This document shows positions 13,001 to 47,929 of a DNA stretch of 64,000 nt, in pieces. The stretch is taken from positions 37,174,214-37,238,213 of the forward strand of contig CM049320.1 in assembly GCA_026874595.1 (NCBI GenBank), given 5' to 3'. The DNA is from Sipunculus nudus (lineage: Eukaryota > Annelida > Sipuncula > Golfingiida > Sipunculidae). The position numbers and the translations under genes are program-made. Under the pieces are notes generated by a model, which had not been told where the DNA came from, did not search any database, and saw nothing but the letters and a program-made list of their open reading frames with translations. Each line of letters opens with the position of its first letter. Position 1 is the stretch's first letter.

Positions 13001-13805
13001 AAGAGTGATATAAACAGATCCCCTCCGCATCTTCAATACGGTTTTAGCTTTGCTTTTGATATGACGAGATTGCAAACCCTAACGTTTAACATTTTAAAAG
13101 TCGAAACCAGTGATTTCATGAATGAACGGATATGTATTGGGTATAGCCCTGTAAAATATTATACAGCGTGTAGTGTTTTCAGAGGCGTGGGTCAATAAAG
13201 GCAATCGCGAGACAATAACTGATTTGTCCCACATGCCTCGCCTCCAGATCGAAGGTCATTTCTATCAGCTGTTTTGTTGTCATACTCCGGTCATATCGAG
13301 GCGCAACTTGCTCTTTTTCAATTAACTTCACATTTGCGGTGTAGTATATATGGATATCACCGAATAAGTGGCAAAGAATACGTCCAAAACTCATATTGTT
13401 CGCCCGTGGTAGGAATAGCTCATCGTCAAGAATAAATATTCAGCACATTCATTAAAGCTTTAAAGTTTAATCTAAGAAATCCAGGAAAGTCATTACAGAT
13501 ATAAATGGTAAGAAACCTTTTTGGTTATTTGATTGATGGGTTCTACTGATGTCGTTCTTATGATTCCACGTGAATTCCATGGTGATTACTGTGTAATTGG
13601 AAAATAAAGATAATTTCCTCTGAATTAAGGTAAAAAGGTATCCGAAGTTCAAGTTACAAATATATTTCAGATGTTTCTTTAAATCTATATTTCAATCAAT
13701 GTGTAATAAATGAACATGTAACAGCTGTAAAGTATGAATAAATATACACATATAGATCATCTACTCTTGTGAGCTCAAGCGTTGGAAGGATTTTGCACAA
13801 AAATA

Positions 13806-15830
13806 AATGCGACTAATTGTGTGGCTTTTGGAAATTAATCAGTGTAGCTAGCAACTGTTTTTGTGCACAAATTTAATTTTAAACTTGACGACCATAGATC
13901 GAGCGCTTGCCGGAATTTGAAATAACATAGACAGAGAGACAGGAAGACCGTGGAACATGTAAACACAATTATTTGAATTAGTAATATTCTTGGAGAGTAG
14001 AAAAATAGCATTTAATGTACTTATTCTTATATTGTTAAGTCGCGGAAGACCGAGCAGACAGACAGAGCATATTTCCTGGTTTTCTTTTAACCGTATGCCT
14101 ATCAGAAGCATTGCTAAAACAATGTAAACTCCATAATGACATATGTCAGACCAAAGAACAAACAGGCAAGGGAAAATGACCATAACAGACAGCCAGGCAG
14201 ACATACTGACAGGACCTCGATGACAGAAGACCAGACCTCATAATGGGAATACAAAGGCTAAAAAATGTGCTATATAATTTTTGTAAATAGGACAATATTT
14301 GAGGAAGTACTGCGCAAATTGATACTTTTGGGGGTTCGGTGGACTTGCCTTTGACCTTTGAATTATCTCAATACAAAACAACAGGCTTTTAGGATTTCTT
14401 TTCTGTCAGCATTATACCTTTTCAGAGTGATTGCTAAATAATTCTGGCCTGGCCTGGTGAAAACAGAGAAATATCGTAATATCTCGTTTGACAAGAAAAG
14501 GTACGAGATATCAGGAGATTTGGTGTGACGTCGAGTAAAACTGATGTAGTGCTGCCTGATGGAAGAAAGACTAGACCTCTCTAGCTTTAAAACTGACAGA
14601 CTTAAAAGTAAGAGAACCGTTGTTTTGATATCATGACTTTTCCCCCGAAAATGCGAAACCATGGTTACAGTATATTGAGGAGAGAAAAGGCTACGGAATG
14701 ACGATTAAATGAGCTACAGTTTATGAATATTGAAGAATTCTAGACAAAGATATCAAGAAAAGCCGATTTTGTGGTTATTTGATGAACTTGACCTTTCGCC
14801 TATTTACACTGAAAGACATAAAGTTTTAGAAGTTTACGTGTTCTTATAACTGAATAACATTCAGAGTAACTGATAAAAGAATTCTGACCTCTAGGAACCC
14901 ATATATCAGAGAAGAGATCAAGCATTGAGGCGAATTTGACAACATAGGACAAACAGACGGACATACGGACACACTGACATATATGAGATAAGAGAGGACT
15001 AGATCATCATATGGGAAAGGTACAGAGGTGGAAAGGGGCAATAGTTTATGTAGCTATGATTGATAGAAATCTTTTTGAGATCTGGCTGAAAAAATATGTT
15101 TTAGTGTTAACACTGCAGCGCGACCTAGCGGTATATTTTCCAAAAATGAATAATAAATTTCGAGATATGAGTGTAAGACATACGATGTACCAGTTTGAAA
15201 ACGATTCCTGTAAACTTGTGGTATTTTTGGCTTCCTTAAGTGAATCTCGCAATATCTCCATTTAACGAGATACAGTGCGAGATATTGCCTGACTTGTCAA
15301 AAAATCTTTAACACTTTTGCCATTAACTGTTAATGCTGCCTGCTGCAAAAGCTAGGCTTCTCTAGCTTTAAAACTCTAAACAGTCATATACAACTGATCA
15401 ACATGCTTACAGAATCTTTTATTTCCGCCAAGCAATAATATATTTCGAATTTAAGTATCATATTCATGGCTGGGCACGTTAACTTTATGTGTATACATTG
15501 ATATTGACAAAAAGAAACTTATATACGTGGTTAATGTCTGGATAGTTATGTTGTGTTCATAGATGAAAATAATATGTGTACCCGTGAACAACAATTTTGT
15601 CTCTATTCTACTTATTCTAATATTATTCCGTGACCAAGGTAACAGTCCGTTTTTTTTCAGTTCATCTATATCTATAATTTGAAAGGCAACGCTTTAATAC
15701 AGTACTGAGGGAACTATATACACGATATATTGGATAAATATATAACACCGGGATTCCACATCTCCAGGAAGCAATAACATGAAAGAAAACACACTTCGCA
15801 AAATAAAAACTTGCAAACGCTTGGTCCTTT
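13806..15830. other. Unassigned repeat-rich spacer
   Basis: No exon is supported. The region has many GACAGA/GACGGACA-type runs (13930-14220, 14945-14985). A diverged direct repeat pair with tctctagctttaaaact lies near 14575-14600 and 15358-15380. Near 15243-15290 there is an imperfect palindrome built on atctcgcaatatctc and gagatacagtgcgagatat. These look like diverged copies of an interspersed repeat. Confidence 0.45.
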
Positions 15831-15836
15831 TTTATT
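15831..15836 (-). promoter_or_regulatory. Candidate polyadenylation signal of the SDR gene
   Basis: The minus strand reads AATAAA about 155 bp downstream of the SDR stop codon. It is the first canonical hexamer I noticed below the stop. Confidence 0.5.
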
Positions 15837-15990
15837 GTATGTATGGTATAATGGAAACATTAGATCCTAAGAATATGTAGATTATATTCAAGCAATTTAA
15901 TTATGATATCTTTTTTTGTGATCTTTAATCCGTGTTATCTGTCACATCCACCAGGGGCGACCGGGTCGAGGAAAGGATCCATTGTTTTCT

Positions 15991-38055
<22,065 letters not shown>

Positions 38056-38600
38056 GACGCTATCCCTTTTCACTTGAACAAGGGTTTATATTTTTGCGAC
38101 TAGCTAAATCCAGTTAAGCTCAAAGCACAGAAAATCAGGTCATACACTTTGCTTCATGCTTTTTACTGCTGACTGCATGATGTAGAGAGCCGCCTAAGCT
38201 CGTTGACCTAATACCTGACAAAGCGTGTCATTAGATACCTGTACACGGCAAACCTGGACTACCTGGTCATAGGCCTTGTTTGTTTAAATATTAGTAGGAC
38301 ATTCCATTGGAGTGCCGACAGACGCGACATCTCCTTCTCCCCGAAATAGGACATTTTGTCAAAAGCTTCGACGACCGCCCCCCCCCCCCCCCCCCGTGAA
38401 GCAAAAATGAAAAAATCCGAACTCCGGCATTTTATAATTTTCTTCGTATTTTTAGTACAATAACTTTCTTTATTTCAAAAAGGGGGACACCGTTATTTCT
38501 ACCACACTTTTGCACGAAATTTACAATCTTTAGAATATTTTTTTAGAATATATTTTCACATTTTTATGACTACGCTCAAGTGTCGTCAATGGCGGATAGG
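38056..38600. other. Region upstream of the SDR start; includes a poly-C run
   Basis: This should contain the 5'UTR and promoter of the SDR gene. No clear TATA box was identified at a defined distance. An 18 bp C run lies at 38378-38395. Confidence 0.35.
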
Positions 38601-38610
38601 TCACATACCA

Positions 38611-38775
38611 GAGTTGGGTCCGAGTACTTTTAAAGTACTCTAGTTCGAGCACTGAGTACTTTAAAAGTACTCGAGTACAGGGATGAGTACTTTTGCACTT
38701 TTTTCAAAAGTACTCGAGTACGAGTCCCGAGTATTCAAAATGTACTCCTGAGTACTTAAATGAGTACTTTTTGTA
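38611..38775. repeat. hAT-like terminus with GAGTACTTTTAAAGTACTC palindromes
   Basis: CAGAGTTGGG followed by many GAGTACTTT/AAAGTACTC inverted motifs is the usual look of a hAT-type end. The matching far end was not found, so the element may be truncated. Confidence 0.45.
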
Positions 38776-39469
38776 ACCAAACTTGTTTAATGATGTTATT
38801 ATATTAAATATATTCTCAGAAAGTTAAAAATATTTTTATCAATGAAAACCCAGTACAAAATAACAATATATTAAATGTTGTATTATCCTTAATCAAAATA
38901 CTGAGGCGCAATGCAAACTCTAGGGCATATACACAGGTTATATACAGTTGAAATATATCAAAGCATTAATTTATTAAAGTAGACGGTTTGCATTGAAGAA
39001 ACATATGGTCTCGTAGTTTCTCAAAAATATATTTCTTAGCCAGGACAAGATAAACAATTTACTTAATGTTGTATTATGAAAATTCAAAATAGTGGTTGGA
39101 ATGTCCAGAAACTTCAACATAAAAAAGTTACATAAATGTTAATAAATAAAATCATATTGTTAAAGGAAATCTCACTGACATTGTATAAAGCATATAACCA
39201 TATGTTAACCATATGTTAACCATATGTAATCATATAATAATAACAATGATAACAATTTTTATAATAATAACTACCATATGTTATTTCTTATATAATATCA
39301 ACTTATGAATAATATGTGGCTGTAGCTTAATGCAGATATATAATGACAACCGGTATATGTGAAAATAGTGTAAAACAACATATCTGACAGACTGACCATG
39401 TCATTCATCATGCGTAATAGTAATGCGTAATATAAATAGAATATTACAGGTTTTCAAAGTTAGTAAGAT

Positions 39470-41350
39470 TAATATTGACAGACAGACAGTTTATTATTAT
39501 AGTGACAGATTACATAACTGATTTAGACTTAATCATAGGAACATCAGTCAGTTACCCAGCCCTCCTTGGGCTTATATGTCACCTCAAGTATAAAGGCAAT
39601 AAAGACATAGTGGTAGACTTTTAACAATAATAAACATCATAAGAATATACGGGCTGCGCATGTTCTAACAGATTAAGAGAAAAGTAAATCTTTTCTCTTG
39701 TTCCCAGAGCGGACCTAGTATTCAGTCAAAATCTTACAACCATCGTTCTTTAAATAAACCAATTGATCTGTTTTATCAAGAAGGGGAAATTGTGCATAAT
39801 CGCAGGACGCTTTATCAAATAAATTTGTTAAGAGTGTATTGTAAGCTGAACATTCAAAAATGAAGTGTTTTCCATCTTCGACTTCACCATCATTACATAT
39901 AGGACAAACCCTTTCTTCAATTTTTAGTTTTCTATATTGTTTTGTAACGTCATCTTTAATATTTTGAAACCAGACAGTTTCTATTTTCAGTGGGAGTATA
40001 CCACATCTAAGCTGAGCAAGTAGTGATCTTTGCTGTCGGGTCGTTAACATATACTTCTGTACAATAAGTGATTTTAAAACTGGTATAAGTTCTTAATTTA
40101 GGTATTGATCGACACTGTTCGATCCATTTATTTTGATAATCAGAACGTAACTTTTGTTCCAGATAACGTAAGCAGCATGGCGCAATTTCATTATATACAG
40201 TGAAACTCCTCAAAGCCGGACATTCAAGGGACTGGAGGATTTTGTCCGTATTAGTGAGTTGTCCTGTTTAGAGGAGTTTGGCATATTGCGTCAGTTTTTA
40301 TGGAATGTTATTGATATCCTCTGTTTTGATTATGTTTACGCTTAATTTGAAATACATTTTCAAAATAGCTTAAATATGCATTTGAAATTTTTAAAATATA
40401 ATTATTAAAAAAGGACAGAAAAAAATTATTTCTTTATCTAAACTTTATCAGCTGGACCTCGCACACTATTCTAGGTTGGATGGTTGCACTAGGTATATAG
40501 ATGATTGATTATTGACAGTATTCGGACCGCATGATTATTTGTTAAATTAAGGATGGTCTTCACAACGCATTCACAATAACAAAGTTCAAACTGTCACTAA
40601 CTAGTTAAGGCTCCCCGGGCCGGACGATGATCACAATACACGAACTTGAGATTTTATTGGATGGTCTTGTCAAATGAAAAGCTGTTTGAAAGCTTAGTTT
40701 TTGTTTTGATTGGCCGGCCAATCTTTATAAAGTAATGATTGTGATATCTACCCATTAATAGAAATAAACAACAATTTTGACTGTATATTTACATGAAATA
40801 TCATTATTGTTCACCAAATTACGCTTGTCCTCCCAGCAGATATATGAACAAAAAAATATAACTCGCCTTAGAGGATCGAAATAAGTACTGGATACACAGG
40901 CGGACTGGAAATTTTATCCGTTGTCAGGGTCAGTGCGTTGTCCGCTTTTCTGAGTTTATGTTAAACATAATTTAGAGGCAAATTTGAAGGGACTGAGATT
41001 TAATGTCCGCATTCGTGAGTTGGCCGCCTTACTGAGTTGTCCGCAAGTAGGAGTTTCACTGTATGTGTAATCAATCAATGGAATTTAGTATCTTCTCCAG
41101 ATCTGAGCACCAGTTATCTGTGACTTGGTTATAATCCCATATTAATACTTTTCTTGGTCAGTCTACTATTTTCTATATCCAACAAATGATTCGAAAAACG
41201 TATTATATTGATGAAACGACGATGTCCGCATGTTAACCATCCAATGTCACCATTTAGACCTGCAACTGAACAAAACTTATGAACGCCTAAAAAGTAACGC
41301 AGTGCTCTGTTTTGAATCTTATCAGATGAAGGGTATTTTGTATATATAAT
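39470..41350 (-). mobile_element. C-terminal end of a non-LTR retrotransposon ORF2, interrupted
   Basis: Minus-strand frames read KIQNRALRYFLGVHKF and GLNGDIGWL (about 41340-41240). After the nested insert they continue with a KLRTYTSFK segment, RQQRSLLAQLRCGILPLKIE, and a finger CPICNDGEVEDGKHFIFEC (40200-39715). These blocks belong to the C-terminal part, after the reverse transcriptase, of a common invertebrate LINE ORF2. Frame shifts and stops separate the blocks and the reverse transcriptase itself is missing. The 3' part near 39470-39700 resembles a non-coding tail. Confidence 0.7.
40198..41061. mobile_element. pogo/Tigger-like MITE (864 bp) nested in the LINE
   Basis: The ends CAGTGAAACTCCT...AGGAGTTTCACTG are perfect 13 bp inverted repeats followed by related CGGACA / GAGTTGTCC segments. 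TA lies on both sides (40196-40197 and 41062-41063). CAGT termini and a TA duplication are features of pogo-type Tc1/mariner elements. No transposase frame is present, so it is non-autonomous. It splits the LINE frame. Confidence 0.82.
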
Positions 41351-41399
41351 TATATATAATATTACAATTGATAGAAAAGACATTTGAAATAGTAATGGT

Positions 41400-42140
41400 T
41401 AAAGTACCCCTAGTTTTAGAATAATAGCTATCACTTTGCTATTACAACCCTAGGCTAACACATCTGATGAATTGAGTGTTTGTTTGATTAGGCTGAAAGA
41501 GCATAATGAAGGGCCCAGTTTAGTGTGATTAGTTAATGCTGGGTGTTTTCATGGTCCAGCTAGCACTGGACAGAAGGCTTTGTCTTGAGGTTAACCCCTG
41601 GTTCTCATTGTTGATTCATTAAGTAGGCTTGGTCATTAAACATTGGAGAATTCCTTAGTGAGCATACACAATATGTTGGGAAGTTATTGCTGATAGTAGA
41701 ATGTGATGCTGCAGCCTATGTTGTAGCAGCTACAGGGTGTATGGTCTGATAGTCACAATTGAGTCTTAGTTGTGCCACTGAATGTGTACAGAGCTCATCA
41801 AAGACTGCAATTCCCACTGAAAATCTGCTAAACCTACACTCACATTTAGTTTCATATTTAAATTAAATCAAGCCTGATTAGCCCAGGCCCCAGAGCACTG
41901 CTGAATTGATGTTATGATGAACAGGTTCTGAGTATATTTATTTGTACTGAACTGTGGCAAATCTTAACTTTTTTATTTTGGGATCTTTAAAAAGTTATAT
42001 TTTTTTCTCTTAAAATATAAGTCACTATGAAATTGCTGATTTAATGTTTTATTGAACACGATATTGTATTTATATTGCTGGAAATAAAGAATGCTGTACA
42101 CATGTACACATGAATTGCATGAATGTATTAATAATAAAAT
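41400..42140. other. Unassigned intergenic sequence
   Basis: No coding exon, tRNA or clear repeat boundary was recognised. Confidence 0.4.
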
Positions 42141-42142
42141 AG

Positions 42143-42144
<2 letters not shown>

Positions 42145-42182
<38 letters not shown>
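42145..42182. repeat. (TA)n microsatellite
   Basis: A pure dinucleotide run. Confidence 0.9.
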
Positions 42183-42185
<3 letters not shown>

Positions 42186-42419
42186 AATTGGCAGTCTGTC
42201 AGAATGCGGCTAATGCCGACGAGCAATCTGTATGATTCAGTCGAAATAAATATTTATAAAATATACACAAAATAAGTATAAAATATGTATAAATCTACCC
42301 AATGGTCAGCTCAGGCAGTAACAAGTCCAACTATAATGCGTAAATCCGGAATACACAAACAAGTAAGGTTTCGACCGTTCGAAAGTAATATATAAATATT
42401 ATCCAAGTTATCCTTTGAA

Positions 42420-43952
42420 ATTTTATGGATGGAAAGTTCCAGATGACTTATGGTGTTTATTCGAGAAGGGATAATAAGACTTAATTAGAGTCAACTTTAA
42501 CATGATCTCGAAGAGGAGAAGAAATATATCTGTTCCATAAAGATATCATTCAAAGTTTTGGACACAAGTCTTTCAAATGATTTATTTTTCTTACCTAATT
42601 AATAAAGCGACAAACTTTTGTCATTAGTCACCGTTTAAATAATGAGCGGTACATCGGTAGGAATGATATGAAATTATATACATTATAATATGCCTAAAAT
42701 AAAGAAGTGCAAAACTAACGGTCCATGTTGCCTTTAATCGGCGCCATTTTGATCAATTGCCGGATTGCCGTGGTATAGTATGTAAAGAACCGCACAGTAA
42801 CACCTCATGGCATACGGGTACACTGTCATTTAGAATATACAAGACAGACTGTAAGATCTGTATTCCTTACAACAACTTCGATATGTGGAAAGGATTTCGT
42901 TACAACTCAGCAAGTCCTCCTGCATGTATGGCTGTTGCAGTTTGTTCCTCCGTATGACTTTCATCATGACGCGAGTAGGCTTGCAAGTCAAATATTAATG
43001 TTTTCTGAGTCGTTTATTCGGAGAGAATGTCCATCCAAAATATGTTTAACATGAATTGAACTTGTGTTGACGAAGTGAGCTTATGATATCACCTAAATTA
43101 GTACCGGGGATCGGCAATAGGTGTCGCTACATTCTTTAGCATGTTTTGTCATAAGCATCCACTTCGACTTTTGTCTCAGACTTTAAATAAATAAGTCCAA
43201 ACCCGGTTCTTTTTTATAGGTATCCATTCACCTACCTTTTGAAAAAGAATTTGTCATTTCTTGCTTTTTCTGTGTATACATTAATGATCTAAAGTCAATT
43301 TTGGTTGTGAAATGTTCTTATAAGGCCTTTATGAAGTATGTATTGATTTGTTTATAAATAACATGTTCGGAATACAGCATTGTTGATAAGCGGGAAATAC
43401 ATGTAACCTAAGGTGTTAGGTGGTTACATGTATGCGGAGGTAGAAAGGTCACTTGTTGCAAAACGCCAATTGCAAAGGTCTGGTTTATCTGACTTGCTGC
43501 CAGATGCCCTTGCTGAATTTATTTTGATTATTTTGGGTGGCCCAACATATTATAAACATGTTGATATAAAACAAAACAAGCAGCCTCTGTGCGGTTACTT
43601 CCACGTTTTCTGAACTATTTTTATAATACCAACAAGGGATTACCTTTAGTTTATAAAGGTCAGATAGGTGATTGGGCATCGTTAAATACACGTCTCCAGT
43701 GAAAGCTACATAAGCCCAGGTGATACACCAAGCCTGAAATACCTATCCCTGGGTGTGATTCTGAACAGTCTTCGATTGTGGGAATTTTGTGAATGAACGA
43801 ATCAAGGCCACTTATGGTTCTTGTTCTATACCGGATAACGGGTTAAGTATATACCCAAGGCAAAGTAAAGTTGACTTTAGCATGGTTTCGCAGCAGAGAA
43901 GAAAAGATTGGTTCTGTAACTAAAGTGTCATCCAAATTTACAGATAAAAGTT

Positions 43953-43998
<46 letters not shown>

Positions 43999-44190
43999 CC
44001 AATGATAAAAACATGCAAAAAATCCTGTTATAGCGCCATTTGCCAGCCTGACGTGAGGAGTCTTTCGAATTTGGTTCCATCCTATGGTACATCGACAACC
44101 GCATGGTGAAACCAGGTGAGGATAGAACTACCGTTATTTTGGACGAAACATCATGGTACACTATCACATCAAGTATACAAGACCAATAAT
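42420..44190. repeat. Diverged direct duplication (about 42420-42850 and 43745-44190)
   Basis: Blocks in the same order in both halves include acttatggtgtttattcg / acttatggttcttgttc, agtcaacttt.aacatgatctcg / agttgactttagcatggtttcg, a gagaagaaa..t.tgt(a)ac block, and catgg.acac...atatacaagac. Divergence is high. The second half contains a (TA)n tract at 43956-43996. Confidence 0.45.
43956..43996. repeat. (TA)n microsatellite
   Basis: A pure dinucleotide run inside the second half of the diverged duplication. Confidence 0.9.
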
Positions 44191-44242
44191 TATTTTTAGA
44201 TTGTTTCTTTCTATCATACGATTGCTGATCAGAACACAGAAA

Positions 44243-44325
44243 AATTATTTTTTATGTCGGGATCCCGAGATAACATCTCGATCCCGAAATAACATCTCGA
44301 TATCTCGACATAAAATTTTGCCCAA
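44243..44325. repeat. Short palindromic repeat (ATGTCG...CGACAT)
   Basis: ttttttatgtcgggatcccg and atatctcgacataaaatttt form imperfect inverted arms around repeated aacatctcgat blocks. It looks like a MITE remnant. Confidence 0.5.
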
Positions 44326-44329
44326 TAAA

Positions 44330-45610
44330 TTCGGACACAGAAAAAAAATATCCGATACAAATCGTAGTCCTTGATTGAACGCATGTATTTAATAATGTTT
44401 TTGAAAAGCTCATCTGAGCAGTTAAAGACTGGTCCATTAAACGGATAACCAGCCGTATTTTAAAAAAATATGTCTATTTATTGCAAACCTAAATTCGGTA
44501 ATCCAGGTATTCACTTATAGCACATATATAACTAATTGATTATTTATGCATTATTTAAACCATTTTGTTGTAGGTGAATGGACGCTGGAATATATAATGG
44601 TCAACCGCACAAATATCCGCTCTTGGATAATAAGAGTCCAATAATAGAGCACTCAAAATCCATTACAGTACAGTAATTCCCCATACACTCTACAGTAACT
44701 ATTTTACCCTCTGTTGATGATAAAAAAAAAGATTGTTGACCGATCAGCCCGGTAAAACTGAGCTGGATTGGAAATCCTTAGTAAGAGTCGCATTTGTGTA
44801 CAAGTAAGCGCGGGTATATAACTCGCCAGGCTGCACACACTGTGCTGATGTACATGTTTTTATCAGCTGGCCTACATACCAAGTAAGACAATACATAATA
44901 AAAAAACACGTCACCGTGCCAGTATATGCATAAAAGCCAGGAGGCGATGAACTTCTGTATTTCCCCGGTCCGTTTCCGCGCTTTATATAAAAAAAAACAC
45001 AAGCCGTCTCCTTTGTGTTACACGAGTCTCACGTTATGTTTATCGACAGAATATCTACGTGAACAGATATGCAAGATATATTATCAACGGGATAGCCGAC
45101 CCTAAGTCAAATGCGCTGTATATACACGTGAAGCAAGTGTACGTTGAAAACCCTTGTGTAAACAGAAAATGTGCGCCATCATTCAGCTGAAATACGCGAT
45201 GAGCCTATATATAGCCACTTGAGAGTGTTCCCTTCGGAACATTAAGAGTTACAAACTTTCCCCGAGATCAGACCGCCGCACGCATGCCCACACCACGCGT
45301 ATGACTATCGGTAGCGACCTGAACCGGAAAATTCCGAGTCGCATGTCGTTTTGGACACCCGGTGTTCACAAATGATGATGTAATACTCGTTTTCTTGTAC
45401 AAAAACCAGGCGATTTTACCCCAAGAGGAGCTTGCTATTTTTGCTAACAGACCCTTTTCACGTTGAGAAATTAGTAATTAAAATAACGTGGCTGTTGGAA
45501 TCCCCCCTATGAAATTTTGTCTTTCTGACAAATGTCATAAAAGAAAAATGCTAGCCTAAAGTAAATAGCTTAATCACTAAGACCACATGACCTCCGAGAT
45601 CGAGTTGTGA
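44330..45610. other. Unassigned intergenic sequence
   Basis: No exon with domain similarity is seen. GC content rises around 45200-45370, but no promoter or exon could be fixed. Confidence 0.35.
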
Positions 45611-46151
45611 TGTTATGAGCAGAGAGCAGACGCTCAGCCTTTAGGCGCTGTTATAACCTGAGCCTTACCAGCTCAGGACAATATATCTAAGAAAAAGAAC
45701 GAATCAAATATTATTAATGTGACTACTGTTGAAATGTTATTTGCTTTGTTAATGTTGATCACCAATTGATAGTCATACATAATATGCAACAGAGGGAATA
45801 ATATGCCCCTGGATTATGATTTCTGAAATGCACAAGGAACACAAATGCATGTTTATTATTAATTTTCCGGATTCTCCTTATGTTTAAAACCACTGAAGAA
45901 AAATGCCTTTTGTGTTATTGCAATTAAACTAAACGTCACCGTGATCTATACGACGACGTTCTCTATCTGTTTATAGTATAATATACAAATGACGTATCCA
46001 TGGGAGTTACTTGGAGACGAAAAATATAAAACACAAACCACAGGCTCAACGAAAGCTTGATAAACATAATTAAGATCGTCTGCATGCCAGCAACCACACT
46101 TTTATCACTGTGGGTACTATAAACACAGCACCATTTACCAGACTTCTTGTA
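45611..46151. repeat. Tandem duplication of a 541 bp block, copy 1
   Basis: The block starts at TGTTATGAGCAGAGAGCAG and ends at CAGACTTCTTGTA. It is nearly identical to copy 2 (46190-46730), with only a few single-base differences. A 38 bp non-matching spacer separates the copies. Confidence 0.9.
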
Positions 46152-46189
46152 CTATTCCTAGTTACTGCTGTGTAAATTCAGTTGAACTC

Positions 46190-46730
46190 TGTTATGAGCA
46201 GAGAGCAGACGCTCAGCCTTTAGGCGCTGTTATAACCTGAGCCTTATCAGCTCAGGACAATATATCTAAGAAAAAGAACGAAACAAATATTATTAATATG
46301 ACTACTGTTGAAATGTTATTTGCTTTGTTAATGTTGATCACCAATTGATAGTCATACATAATATGCAACAGAGGGAATAATATGCCCCTGGATTATGATT
46401 TCTGAAATGCACAAGGAACACAAATGCATGTTTATTATTCATTTTCCGGATTCTCCTTATGTTTAAAACCACTGAAGAAAAATGCCTTATGTGTTATTGC
46501 AATTAAACTAAACGTCACCGTGATCTATACGACGACGTTCTGTATCTGTTTATAGTATAATATACAAATGACGTATCCATGGGAGTTACTTGGAGACGAA
46601 AAATATAAAACACAAACCACAGGCTCAACGAAAGCTTGATAAACATAATTAAGATCGTCTGCATGCCAGCAACCACACTTTTATCACTGTGGGTACTATA
46701 AACACAGCACCATTTACCAGACTTCTTGTA
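46190..46730. repeat. Tandem duplication of a 541 bp block, copy 2
   Basis: The sister of 45611-46151, offset 579 bp. A 122-codon minus-strand frame (46515-46883) runs through it and past the edge. A splice acceptor-like TCATTTACAG lies just outside the block. No domain is recognised. Confidence 0.9.
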
Positions 46731-46844
46731 GGCATTCTGTAAATGACACACAAAGTATGAGAAAAATGTGAATATAACCCAGTGATAAAGGGTCTTGTAG
46801 TATAAGTTCATAAACGTAATTGTACAGTCCGTTCGGTCCAACCC

Positions 46845-47925
46845 TGGCCACCTATTTTTTGCGATTGTCTCCACACAAGACAAACTTGTTAAACAAAACT
46901 TGCACCAATGGCAAAAGAAAAAAATGCCTAATTTTTGGTATCCTACCGGCTTACAATATAGATAGTATTCAATTTAGTTAACGTTTATGCCTCATATGTA
47001 TCCATGGTTCATAGAGTCCAACCATGGTTACCCTGCTGGGATCCTTTTTGACCACCTTGAGTCGGCAGATATTGATTATTGATTCCGTGAATGTGTAAGC
47101 TCTTTTGTGCTTCACGTATATAATGACATCATCACTGATCCCTGTTATATACATTTCATAGATTGGTGACAAGATACTTAGTTGCTCATAAAATGGTTTT
47201 AAATTGTTTACAGGAAAATGGCATAAGGCAGGCTATTATTTCTAAAATGGTTAATTTTGCATTTTCATCTTTCTGGCCTAGTAGCAAACAGTTTTGACGA
47301 TCACAAAATATAATCGCGAAAAAATAGGCGGACAGGGGATGTGGAACCGTCTATAGTACTATAGTCTATTTTACCACCCCTATCAATCTGATTTTTTTGC
47401 GGTTATCTCCACGTAAAAAAGACTTGCCAAACAAAATTTGCACCAATTGCAGAAGTAGAAAAAAAAGTGATTTCCTGTATTCTACCTGCTTCTGTTTTAA
47501 GTATATTTCAATTTCCGGCATGATTAACATGTCTCATATTATATCTGTGGTTCAAGGCGTCACCATCAAGTTGCCATTTTTTTTTTTATTCCCCTTGGAT
47601 ATGCATATAAAGTAATTGGACCTAACAGTGAAGCGCATGCACGGGTTGAATATAAGTCTCATTGTAAACAGGGGTCGACACCTCTTGATCATTGGTCCCG
47701 TGAATGTTCGAGTCTCTTTATTGCGTAACGTCTATTATGACTCATCACTTTTCCTTGCCATGTACATTTCATAAAATGGTGGCAAGATATCGTCACTGTA
47801 GAATAGACTTGTTTCTCATAAAATGATTTTAAATTGTTCATAGGAAAAAGACATAAGTTATGCTATTATTTACAAAATAGCTCATTGTGCACTTTTCTCT
47901 TTCTTCTCCACGGACAAAAAGTTTT
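46845..47925. repeat. Older tandem duplication, two diverged ~460-540 bp copies
   Basis: 46845-47300 and 47385-47925 share many blocks in the same order: tttttgcg.tt.tctccac, aaacaaaa.ttgcaccaat, atacatttcata.attggtg.caagat, and ctcataaaatg.ttttaaattgtt. In copy 1 the minus strand has a 64-codon frame (46978-47172), and part of it (SPIYEMYITG) has a counterpart in copy 2 (PPFYEMYMA) that soon meets stops. This could be a decayed exon duplicated with the block, of unknown family. Confidence 0.6.
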
Positions 47926-47929
47926 CGTG

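Larger units (their letters stand above)
7481..13805. repeat. Tandem segmental duplication, unit copy 2 (6325 bp)
   Basis: The copy starts immediately after copy 1 and ends at TTTTGCACAAAAATA, after which the sequence becomes unique (aatgcgactaattgtg). The unit offset is 6309 bp up to the (TA)n tract and about 6325 bp after it. Differences from copy 1 are sparse substitutions and small homopolymer indels. Confidence 0.95.

Noticed and set aside
13848-14204. 118-codon minus-strand frame as a gene
   Set aside because: It lies across GACAGA-type repeat sequence. It has no domain and no splice-supported neighbours.
15011-15265. 84-codon plus-strand frame as a gene
   Set aside because: It overlaps an equally long minus-strand frame, lies in repeat sequence (the atctcg palindrome), and has no domain.
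46515-46883. 122-codon minus-strand frame as an intact gene
   Set aside because: Half of it lies in a duplicated block and half outside. There is no recognisable domain, and hydrophobic stretches alone are not enough.
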